From Euryarchaeota archaeon UBA124 (GTDB lineage: Archaea > Thermoplasmatota > Poseidoniia > Poseidoniales > Poseidoniaceae), in contig DAPT01000080.1 of the NCBI GenBank assembly GCA_002502215.1, positions 1 through 23,777 on the forward strand: 23,777 nucleotides of DNA. Reading direction: 5' to 3'. Each line of letters begins with the position of its first letter. The first letter of the stretch is position 1. Shown here in pieces: positions 9,101 to 15,953 of this stretch. Made by a program: the position numbers and the translations under genes. The notes under the pieces were generated by a model. The model saw only the letters and a list, made by a program, of their open reading frames with translations, was not told where the DNA came from and ran no database searches.

Positions 9101-9658
9101 AGCGCCGGTATACTTGTAGGTAATGTCGATGTTGTAATTTGTGCCTGATTGGCTAATCGATGCTGTCATACCGTAGTCATTGACTGAACTGTGCATACCG
9201 CCACCGCTCGAGAAAAGTTGATCATAGGTGGTGTAGGCAGCGTTTGCACCGCTCTGTCGCTGGTCGGTTCGGTCTCCGAAGTAAGCATCTGGCGCTCCGC
9301 TTGCTGTCCATGCCCAATTGTATGGTGCAACATTGCCGGCAGCGGCAGTATCGGTATCACCGAAGGAGCGGGACATGTATGTCACGTAGACGTACTCATC
9401 GGGATGATTTTGCTTAATGGAGTGGTGTGCATCTGAGCCACCTCCCTGTTTAGAACAATGACCGCAATTGTCCGAAGAAATGTACTGTCCGAAGACGACG
9501 TGCCCCGGACTCGTTGCTTGAGAGGGGTATTGGACAACGGTTTCTTCTTCCAAATTCTCTGGTTCGATACTGTTGTAATCTGTGGTAAATCCAGCCATCA
9601 AACTTCCAAGAAAGAGGAAGACAATTGTAAGAGCCATGCTGCGCGCGGCGATTTGCAT
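6158..9658 (-). CDS. Large membrane-anchored surface protein with thioredoxin-like, CARDB and cadherin-like domains
   Basis: A 1166-residue protein. A signal peptide (about 1-24) is followed by a thioredoxin-like/Omp28-like region (about 55-290) with NCGHCSK at 64-70 (C-x-x-C) and GAPDAYFGD, possibly the cis-Pro loop, near 121-129. A CARDB-type beta domain follows (about 303-418; TVANTG), then Ig/cadherin-like repeats (about 535-840) with PINDAP linkers. A charged, probably coiled-coil segment (about 975-1020) leads to one membrane helix (1050-1071) and a cytoplasmic tail rich in Pro, Gln and Ala ending in GLPAGWSMEQWQYYGQQYL. The likely role is an extracellular redox or adhesion protein with the CxxC domain outermost; a disulfide role is inferred from the motif only. 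A TATA-like element lies 21-28 bases before the ATG. It heads the minus-strand block leading to lonB. The exact domain families after the CARDB are uncertain. Confidence 0.8.
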   Translation of the reverse strand: MQIAARSMALTIVFLFLGSLMAGFTTDYNSIEPENLEEETVVQYPSQATSPGHVVFGQYISSDNCGHCSKQGGGSDAHHSIKQNHPDEYVYVTYMSRSFGDTDTAAAGNVAPYNWAWTASGAPDAYFGDRTDQRQSGANAAYTTYDQLFSSGGGMHSSVNDYGMTASISQSGTNYNIDITYKYTGAGNAAGNMKLYAALVDKDCTGYSYSSGIPHGYNCWMAWLTNGNTYKSQNSGSGSSFVSVSPTATSQSVSWTSVPAAVVPGGLSKAIVVGVLMAGNTVSVGGSSPHVYHAIDSTMGPKMDLSIPSFTASTPAGASYVRGDVVTLDATVANTGDLDYNSGGSVDFYYVINGNKNYIGQGTQINTLTTSGAAQTMAAQASFDTSVLPSNGWKTVFGVELSTSGESVTSNNQATTELDHDRPPTSKTPQVIGTSEVNRGQYFTVLAKGDADDNVDTIDTMSFDVEVSKSGMGQWTGAVVTGGDNILYAGSANEGREYSVLPTMDMPAGLYDVRSRTVDARGQTSGWSMATEVFDLMNAPPSIVPNQVSPVQCDISTKVDMTGIISDPETPLSGLSITSSDAAFVGWHPTTTEVEVLFAWSPTQGCPLGQQGIEIFMDDGGDYTSQGQLPYGTLQFNVLENGQPRWQALPTQVIDEGNMGTLSLLPFLTDTDDEGNSAPASALSLEIVATSNSDVFDVYLDLTNIVFETIDDDVNGEVTVTIRASDGEQFSDQTLMAKVNPINDAPRLDLTGLEETTLKLGTQRVINLMALLTDVDNPANEAFITVSSDEQGAAKYNPIDGTMTLNFQTSGLHTVTMNTIDRYDSNTYTITVDVFDSYPLYVVKSDDGSGHIYVEMENTYIDQIPTANIFLTDEAPTFTVIETTWNICNEETGTCDGLYEEDLDITRSMVGWTTELNIPSIFMPDQYARPSGSTYKDYYQLSVRAVDTNGDDYKTIASLKWDILEELPAPADMDDDMFTEYIDRLAEEIDTLETESADAINDAYKEQVAEILTEKRAQLSTACEDPRADCPTEQIQSGSSSEAETADTNWMLILGIVVGVLFVALAVGLMMQRGRNDDVFQTQAAWNQDTLPIHDSVANSMYGGAAPIFQQQMPQPIAAPAPQPVAAPVPQPVIAGPPLPPGGLPAGWSMEQWQYYGQQYLDQMQQ

Positions 9659-9678
9659 GATATTTCCTACACAACGAG

Positions 9679-9686
9679 ATATATAA
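9679..9686 (-). promoter_or_regulatory. TATA box for the thioredoxin/CARDB surface protein gene
   Basis: On the minus strand this reads TTATATAT, 21-28 bases before the ATG at 9658. Archaeal TATA boxes centre about 26 bases before transcription start, so initiation would fall at or next to the start codon and the mRNA would be leaderless or nearly so. No Shine-Dalgarno is seen, which agrees. The divergent trmI gene begins about 90 bases to the right; for it, a weaker TTTATTTA near 9713-9720 is the only candidate. Confidence 0.5.
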
Positions 9687-9775
9687 TGGTAGTCTGTTCA
9701 GGTCTTTGAGATTTTATTTACAAATGGCCATAATTCTTTGGAAAAGCCTGATGATGAAGACGGCATCGGAAGGAC

Positions 9776-10564
9776 ATGGCAGACGCCACAATCACAGCAC
9801 TGGTCGAAGAAAACGGCCGTGTCCACATCATTCGGTTGGTTGATGAAAGTGTGAAAATCAAGGGCATCGGCGTTTTCAATCCAAAAACCACCATGAGCGA
9901 TGTTGAATTTGGACAAGAGGTCCAAATTGGCTCGAAAATTTTCAAACATCTTCCTCCCCGGTTGCCTGAGTTGATTCAGGGAATGAAAAGAAGAGCACAA
10001 ACAATTGGGTCAAAGGATGCGGGGGTTCTCATCACCCGTCTTGGAATCGGCCCAGGGGATGTTGTTCTTGAAGCAGGGTTGGGTTCTGCTGGTCAATCCA
10101 TGCACCTTTCACGGGTTCTTGGAGCATCCGGCCATCTCATCACCGTTGAACCAAGAGAAGAACACTCGGCAGTTGGTCTTGAGAATCTGCAAACGCTCGC
10201 TCACACCCTGTCCGAATTCCCGATGCATTCACACGTTCACGGACGAATTGAATCCAACGTCGAAGAGATACGAACGATTTCTGCAAATGTCGATGCAATT
10301 TTACTTGATCTGCCCGAACACACTTCTGCAATTGAATCTGTGGCACACCTTCTCAAAATTGGTGGTCGACTTTCATGTTATTGCCCCGTCTCAAGCCAAC
10401 TTGAACAAGCATGGGTTGCGTGTGAAGCGTCTGGACTTGAGGTTGAATGGGCCGGTGAAATCATTGAACGTGAATGGGGCAAGGCAAGCAAGGGCGGAGT
10501 TCGTCCAGTCAACGGGCCTTTCGGCCACACGGCTTTCCTTCTAATCGCTCAACGTAAGAATTGA
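9776..10564 (+). CDS. trmI: tRNA (adenine-58-N1)-methyltransferase, archaeal TrmI type
   Basis: A 262-residue Rossmann-fold methyltransferase of the GCD14/TrmI family, which uses S-adenosylmethionine to make m1A at position 58 (and 57 in archaea) of the tRNA T-loop. The small N-terminal beta domain ends in RRAQTIGSKDAGVLI (72-86), corresponding to the family R-x-Q-x-I-x-x-K-D motif. The SAM-binding loop is VLEAGLGSAGQSMHLS (97-112), with Glu99 and the Gly-rich turn, and DAILLDLPEH carries the Asp of motif IV. Length is normal for the family. It is transcribed alone, divergent from the surface-protein gene, and its TGA stop abuts the TGA of the convergent SGNH-protein gene, the two forming the palindrome TGATCA at 10562-10567. 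metK, which makes the cofactor, lies about 4 kb away but on the other strand. Confidence 0.92.
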   Translation: MADATITALVEENGRVHIIRLVDESVKIKGIGVFNPKTTMSDVEFGQEVQIGSKIFKHLPPRLPELIQGMKRRAQTIGSKDAGVLITRLGIGPGDVVLEAGLGSAGQSMHLSRVLGASGHLITVEPREEHSAVGLENLQTLAHTLSEFPMHSHVHGRIESNVEEIRTISANVDAILLDLPEHTSAIESVAHLLKIGGRLSCYCPVSSQLEQAWVACEASGLEVEWAGEIIEREWGKASKGGVRPVNGPFGHTAFLLIAQRKN

Positions 10565-13500
10565 TCAAAACTTGGGTGAAGACCCGTACTCAACAACACG
10601 TATGCTTGAATCACACGTTGGACAAGTGAATCGGAACGGTGGTTCGTTTCCTCCCGGAACAGCCAGTCGAGCCTCGCAAGAGGGACAAGAAATGCGACGG
10701 TTTGTGTCCATTCGACATTCGTTCGGACCTAAGGCATACTCCTTGGTTTCTTCCTCATCTTCTTCCGATTCTTCATCGCCCTCTGCACTCGGTTTTATCG
10801 GCTTTCGTAGACGAAGAACCACCAGTGCTAGGGCAAACAAAACATAACCCGCCGCCATTGTTTGCAGTGTCGTCTGCTTTCCTAGTTCAACACCGAGCAG
10901 CGTTACGCCTTGGGGTGCTTGATGTTCTCCTTCAACACTTATGACGATAAGGTCGGATTCGGCATTCGCACTGCCTCCGTCGACTTGAACCAGCGCGCGT
11001 ACCCGCAACTCAGCTACTGTCTCGTCCCCCGTCAAGGCATCGAACCTTACGACGAAGATTTCTGAGGCACCAGGCTCAAGCGTGAATGCATCGGTATTTT
11101 CCCCCAATGTGTTGTTGATCCTTATGTTGAAAACGCCATCACCAACACCGACCAATGTTAGCCGACCTGAAATACCAATGTTTGCGAGGTTCGATACTGT
11201 CACAGTTGTTGATGAGCCTCCTAGGTGTGGAATGGATATTTCGTTGCCATCAACCGTAATCGAAACAACGGAACTTGCGTCCCATGTCGCATCGATTGTG
11301 TAAGTCACGACTTCGTTTTGCACTGCATTCGAACGAGCATTTGATGAGGACCTGAAGCTGAAAGCATTGGTCCCTGCGAGCGCATCGGATGGTATTTCAC
11401 AACTCCAAGGGAGTTCGTCCGACGTTTGTCCAGGTTCGAGAAGCACTGAGGGTTGAATTTCACAATCAAGGCCAACTGATGAGAGGGTAAAGACATCCAC
11501 ACTGTTTCCTGTGTTCCTTACCTTCAGCATACCTGATATGGAGCCGGATGCTTGGGTCGTGGCGTCATCTGGGAAGATTTCCAAATCTGAACCTGCTGTC
11601 ATCGGAATGAGGGTTAGCAAGGTAACATCCGTAGAAGATGGGTCAAGTGTTGAAGTAGCAACGATGTTGATCGGCAAGCCATTCTCATTGGCGCCGACCG
11701 ATGTCTCGCGAACGCTCAGAACCACGGTCTCGGATTGTCCGATACCGAGGTTGACTGATGTCTTCGAAAGTGAGATTTCGAAATAATTCGAGGTCTCACC
11801 AGCACCGATTGAAAGCAAGAATGTGTCTTGCAACGTTCCTATGTTGGTTACCTCGATGGTGACATTGGTTGCTGCAGATGGCCCCGATATAATCTGATTT
11901 TTGTTTGGACTGAGTTGAGCAAGGGTTCGATCAACCACTTGCAGTTCCACGTCAAGAACAGCAACAGCATCATCCGAGGACAATTGAAGGGTTAATGTAT
12001 CCGTTCGGGCGCTTGTAGCAGCAGATGCACTCACGTTGAGTGAGACATTGTGTGTTGCTCCTGCCGCAAGAAGGAATTCATCGACATCGGGAAGCACTGC
12101 ATCCACACCCCCTGGCAAACCTGCAATGGTGAATGTATCGAGAAGAAGGTCCGATGTTCCTACGTTTTCGATTGAAATCGACATAGAAGATGATCCTCCG
12201 GATTGAACAACAATCCGACCGTCAAGCGGGCCTTGCAGATTTAGGTCCGAGCGAGATTGAACATCGAATTCAAGACTGAGGTTTTGATTAACCAACGAAT
12301 CATGCGTCACGACAACAAGTCGATCGTAAAGGCCGAGCGAGCCTTCTGCTGCGGTTGCCTTCAACGTCCATGTCCCGGATGCACCTGCCTCAACGGAAAC
12401 CGAAGAAGGGCTATCGAGAACAAGTGAAATCGGAGACGAGGCGTTGCTGTTAATTTGCAATGAGAAGGTCTCGGTTTCGGTTCCGGTGTTGAACACTCGA
12501 ACCTCCAGTGTTGTCTCAGTCAGTACATCGAGTACAGTTGGCCCATTTGGGCCCTGGAGAACAAAGGTGATTTCTCGGTCGATTTCAAACGAGAAATCTC
12601 GGACAAAGGAAACGGTGCTATCCGAAGCAAGCGTTGAGGTGAGGCGAAGTGCACACACATCCCCGGCACTTGCAGTCGAACCGACATCGACCTGGAAAGG
12701 AAGGTCCTGTGAAACGTCGACACCGATTGTGGATGTGTAGGACAACAACGCAGCTGTGCAAGGGCCCGATAGAACCGACAAAGCATAATCGTAGGAGGCT
12801 GATGTCGTTCCGATGTTGGTCAAACGGACCGATGAGTTTGTTTGTTGTCCTGGAAGGAAATCGTCGCCTCCACTAAGGAAATCCACTTGCAAGTCGTATG
12901 TCGCTTGGACGTCGACAACCATCAGTGTGGAAGTGGTGAGATTGCCAAACAACGATCCAGCATAGAGACGAACACCCGTTGCTCCTGGATTCGCATCCGA
13001 CGGAATGGATATTCGCAAAGTAGCGGTTTCTTGACCGTTTGCAGTGAGATTTTCGATTTGGTCATCCAACCAGCGCACTTCCCAGCCAGCCGGGAAACTC
13101 GAGTGTTGATTCATCGGCTGAATCGTTCCTGAGGATTCCCAAGGATAACTGTAGGCAGAGGTTCCGTTGAAAACGACCTCTGCAGCAGCTTGTTGCAAGG
13201 TCAAACGCAGCGTTGCATCCATGGTTGTGTTGTCCGTGAGACCGACCGGAGAGTCACCGGTTAATGCTGCAAACAACACGCAAGCAGCAAGGTAGGAACC
13301 CGATGTTGAAGGATGGCTACCGTCTGTATCGTAGAGACCGTAAAAGGTCGATGTTGGCGACAACGGGTTGCCACCTGATGCTGTAATGGAATCATGGACG
13401 TGCTTGAACGCAAGTCCAACCGGTGCAATGTAAATCTCTGCTGAAGTAGAAAGAGAAACGTTGTCACGATAATCGATGTAGCCCTCCTCGAGTCGATCCT

Positions 13501-14551
13501 GCATGACGGTGTAGTTCGGGTAAAGTGTAGGATTGAGAGTATCGCCGTTTCTTCGACCCCATGTCATCATCAGCATCATTGCAGCCCCTTCACTGTCAAT
13601 TCTATCTGCGAGATTGATGCTTCCATTTTTGCTGGCGAGCCAGTCTGCGTTTGTCCGGTAAAAGCCTGGTACTTGCGATTGATCTTGAACGACAACTGTG
13701 TCCCAAACACCGGTGGCGAGTGAGAGATTTTGAGCGCTTCCTGATGTGTTGACATCATCCCAGTGGTCTGAAATCTTCCAACCACCAGTTGTGAAATCCG
13801 AGGTATTGCTCGGGCTGTCTGCACTTCGAAGAAGTTCTTCCAGCATCGAGGAGAGACTGTTTGCTGAAGTGTAAGAGTTTCCAAATGTGAGAACATCGCT
13901 CACCGATGTAGACCAAGAGGGTGGAGGATTGGTTGTGTTTCCTGAGCCACTGGACGAGTAGTTTGCCCACCAGCCCGCAAGGTCAGGCTCCTCGCCAACG
14001 CTGAGGAGATAAGAGTCCATGACCGATCCATGGTTGCTCACCGGGATGGATAAATCCACGGATTGCCCTGGCTGCATGGACAACAATCCTTGGTCTCCGA
14101 CTCCCGTTGCATCCAAATGCGGATTGTAAACCACGGCGACACTCACATACACATCGATGGACGAAGATGCGCTTCCATCGCTCTCGTTGACAACGATTGT
14201 AAACATACCATTGTCGCTTGGAGTAGCAGATTCAGCAAGTTGAACGACGATGGTTGTGGAGGTATTGTACGTCGGCAACACATTTCCTATGGAACTGGAA
14301 GTTGGCGTTGCGGTCCACAATGAGGAGAGCCCCGCAGTTGTTGTTTCAACATCATAGTCTTCGATGGAAGAACCATTGTTCTCGATGGTTAATGTCAAGT
14401 TCATCGATTCTCCTGGTGTAAGAATCATGTGGTTCATGTCAACCTGAAGTTCAATCTGTGGGTCTGCTTTCGTAATTTGAGCAAGGGGGGATGCACTCGC
14501 GAGCAGCATCATTCCTACCAAAACGAACGCACGAATGGGGAGTTTCGACAT
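10565..14551 (-). CDS. Giant surface protein with embedded SGNH hydrolase domain, beta-sandwich repeats and cytoplasmic zinc ribbon
   Basis: A 1328-residue protein. A signal peptide (about 1-29) leads to beta-sandwich domains of the CARDB/NEW3 kind (about 35-190). From about 215 to 440 lies an SGNH/GDSL-type hydrolase domain: LTFGNSYTS holds the nucleophile (Ser226), TVVVQDQSQ (about 285-293) and MTWGRRNGD (329-337) are the oxyanion-block region, and YDTDGSHPS has the D-x-x-H catalytic pair (Asp410, His413), followed by SYLAACVLFAALTG typical of DUF4886-like SGNH members. About seven further beta domains (500-1210, recurring VxNxG motifs) precede one membrane helix (about 1231-1248). The cytoplasmic tail has an acidic linker and a zinc ribbon with CPSC (1289-1292) and CPTC (1310-1313). 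An extracellular esterase or glycan-deacetylase role is plausible but the substrate is unknown. It lies 61 bases downstream of metK, same strand. Confidence 0.85.
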   Translation of the reverse strand: MSKLPIRAFVLVGMMLLASASPLAQITKADPQIELQVDMNHMILTPGESMNLTLTIENNGSSIEDYDVETTTAGLSSLWTATPTSSSIGNVLPTYNTSTTIVVQLAESATPSDNGMFTIVVNESDGSASSSIDVYVSVAVVYNPHLDATGVGDQGLLSMQPGQSVDLSIPVSNHGSVMDSYLLSVGEEPDLAGWWANYSSSGSGNTTNPPPSWSTSVSDVLTFGNSYTSANSLSSMLEELLRSADSPSNTSDFTTGGWKISDHWDDVNTSGSAQNLSLATGVWDTVVVQDQSQVPGFYRTNADWLASKNGSINLADRIDSEGAAMMLMMTWGRRNGDTLNPTLYPNYTVMQDRLEEGYIDYRDNVSLSTSAEIYIAPVGLAFKHVHDSITASGGNPLSPTSTFYGLYDTDGSHPSTSGSYLAACVLFAALTGDSPVGLTDNTTMDATLRLTLQQAAAEVVFNGTSAYSYPWESSGTIQPMNQHSSFPAGWEVRWLDDQIENLTANGQETATLRISIPSDANPGATGVRLYAGSLFGNLTTSTLMVVDVQATYDLQVDFLSGGDDFLPGQQTNSSVRLTNIGTTSASYDYALSVLSGPCTAALLSYTSTIGVDVSQDLPFQVDVGSTASAGDVCALRLTSTLASDSTVSFVRDFSFEIDREITFVLQGPNGPTVLDVLTETTLEVRVFNTGTETETFSLQINSNASSPISLVLDSPSSVSVEAGASGTWTLKATAAEGSLGLYDRLVVVTHDSLVNQNLSLEFDVQSRSDLNLQGPLDGRIVVQSGGSSSMSISIENVGTSDLLLDTFTIAGLPGGVDAVLPDVDEFLLAAGATHNVSLNVSASAATSARTDTLTLQLSSDDAVAVLDVELQVVDRTLAQLSPNKNQIISGPSAATNVTIEVTNIGTLQDTFLLSIGAGETSNYFEISLSKTSVNLGIGQSETVVLSVRETSVGANENGLPINIVATSTLDPSSTDVTLLTLIPMTAGSDLEIFPDDATTQASGSISGMLKVRNTGNSVDVFTLSSVGLDCEIQPSVLLEPGQTSDELPWSCEIPSDALAGTNAFSFRSSSNARSNAVQNEVVTYTIDATWDASSVVSITVDGNEISIPHLGGSSTTVTVSNLANIGISGRLTLVGVGDGVFNIRINNTLGENTDAFTLEPGASEIFVVRFDALTGDETVAELRVRALVQVDGGSANAESDLIVISVEGEHQAPQGVTLLGVELGKQTTLQTMAAGYVLFALALVVLRLRKPIKPSAEGDEESEEDEEETKEYALGPNECRMDTNRRISCPSCEARLAVPGGNEPPFRFTCPTCDSSIRVVEYGSSPKF

Positions 14552-14612
14552 GGGACCAATGCCTGCGAGGTGTTGTTAGCACTTGAGCGAATCGGCTTCA
14601 AGGGTTGAAACT

Positions 14613-15857
14613 TTAAGATTGAAGGAGCTTTTCGATACGAGCCGGCTCAAGACGCTCCCAAGGGAAATAACCCTCCGCGGTCGGAACTCTCCCAAAATGA
14701 CCACCTGAAGAGGTTTCTTTGTAGATTGGACGGAGAAGATCAAGGTCACGTGCAATCGCAGCCGGACGGAAATCGAAGGTTGCTGCAACGCGTTTTGCCA
14801 AAGCTTCGTTTGAAATCACTCCAGTATCAAAGGAATCGACCATCAGACTCACCGGCTCTGCAACACCAATAACGTACGCCAGTTGTATCTCGAATTTTGT
14901 GGCTAAACCTGCTGCGACGACATGTTTGGCGGCCCAACGAGCAGCATAGGCAGCGCTACGATCGACCTTGGATGGATCCTTCCCGCTGAAGGCGCCTCCA
15001 CCGTGTCGGCCCATCCCCCCGTAGGTATCAACAATGATTTTTCGACCGGTCAAACCCGCATCGGCGTAAGGGCCACCTGGGTCTGCAAAGCGTCCGGTAC
15101 CATTGACGATGAGTTTGTATCCGGGCAAGAGTAATTCACGAGGAATGGTCTTTTCGACAACGTGTTCAACGATGGATTCACGAACGTGCGCTTGTTCTTT
15201 TTCAATTGACCCATTGAACCGGTCTTTGAGATGCTTGTCGTGCTGAATTGCTAGAACAACGGTGTCGACACCCAAAACGGAGCCATCTTCGTTGTAGGCT
15301 ACAGTCACCTGAGTTTTGCCATCCGGCCGAGCCCAAGGAAGGATGCCTTCCTCACGGACAATTTTTAGTCGGCGAGAAAGGCGTTGTGAGAGGGCTGCAG
15401 GGAGGGGGAAGTATCGCCCTTTGAGCTCGTGGTATGCTTCTGTCTCATCGCACGCATATCCAAACATCAAACCTTGATCACCCGCACCTTGGGATTCGAT
15501 GTTGTCTCGATCAACGCCTTGGTTGATGAATGTAGATTGCGTTGTTACATAGACCAAAACATCGCAGAGCGATGGATCTGTTGCATCCATGCCAATGGCG
15601 TGCGATGTGTATCCGATTTCAGCGGCGGCTTTGCGAGCGATTGTTACATAATCCGGAGCATCCCCCTCGAGAGAAACTTCGCCGGCGAGAATGATAACAC
15701 TCTTTTCAGGCATTCCCTTGATGCAGGTTTCAACTGCAACACGAGCGTTATGGTCAATCACCAAACAGGCATCAACGATGGCATCGGAGATGGCATCACA
15801 AACCTTGTCAGGATGTCCAGACGTTACCGATTCGGAACTGAACATCCGCGTTGACAT
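14613..15857 (-). CDS. metK: S-adenosylmethionine synthetase, bacterial type
   Basis: A 414-residue methionine adenosyltransferase making S-adenosylmethionine from methionine and ATP. It has the bacterial/eukaryotic MetK signatures: SGHPDKVCDAISDAI near the N-terminus (His of the phosphate site and metal-binding Asp), GAGDQG in the middle, and GGGAFSGKDPSKVDRSAAY (the P-loop-like hexapeptide and lysines of the active site). This is not the unrelated-looking archaeal Mat family usual in Archaea, so the gene was probably acquired from bacteria at some point. ATG 15857 is chosen over a GTG at 15878: it sits after GGGGGAAGAG, matches family starts, and a TATA-like element is 22-30 bases upstream. 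Length is slightly above the usual 380-400. It is divergent from aspS and 61 bases upstream of the SGNH surface-protein gene; that pairing has no evident functional link. Confidence 0.95.
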   Translation of the reverse strand: MSTRMFSSESVTSGHPDKVCDAISDAIVDACLVIDHNARVAVETCIKGMPEKSVIILAGEVSLEGDAPDYVTIARKAAAEIGYTSHAIGMDATDPSLCDVLVYVTTQSTFINQGVDRDNIESQGAGDQGLMFGYACDETEAYHELKGRYFPLPAALSQRLSRRLKIVREEGILPWARPDGKTQVTVAYNEDGSVLGVDTVVLAIQHDKHLKDRFNGSIEKEQAHVRESIVEHVVEKTIPRELLLPGYKLIVNGTGRFADPGGPYADAGLTGRKIIVDTYGGMGRHGGGAFSGKDPSKVDRSAAYAARWAAKHVVAAGLATKFEIQLAYVIGVAEPVSLMVDSFDTGVISNEALAKRVAATFDFRPAAIARDLDLLRPIYKETSSGGHFGRVPTAEGYFPWERLEPARIEKLLQS

Positions 15858-15878
15858 ACTCTCTTCCCCCGAATTCAC

Positions 15879-15887
15879 ATTATCAAA
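15879..15887 (-). promoter_or_regulatory. TATA-like element for metK
   Basis: On the minus strand this reads TTTGATAAT, 22-30 bases before the ATG at 15857. Its position suits a leaderless or short-leader transcript and supports the ATG over the GTG at 15878, which would lie inside the element's immediate downstream sequence. The match to a consensus archaeal TATA box is only moderate. Confidence 0.35.
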
Positions 15888-15924
15888 GGTTTGGTTTCCA
15901 TTAGGTGTTGGTTTTGGCGATTGC

Positions 15925-15931
15925 TATTTTA
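15925..15931 (+). promoter_or_regulatory. TATA-like element for aspS
   Basis: TATTTTA lies 23-29 bases before the aspS ATG at 15954, the spacing expected for a transcript starting at or near the start codon. No convincing Shine-Dalgarno is seen; a GGAA at 15945-15948 is the nearest purine run. The same 96-base gap carries the metK element on the other strand. Confidence 0.4.
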
Positions 15932-15953
15932 GGAACATCACGCAGGAATTGAT

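Noticed and set aside
10005..10544. 179-residue plus-strand ORF inside trmI
   Set aside because: It lies in another frame of a clearly recognised methyltransferase and has no family features or hydrophobic or motif pattern of its own.
15429..15854. 141-residue plus-strand ORF opposite metK
   Set aside because: Antisense to a strongly conserved MetK region; composition is explained by codon bias of the real gene.
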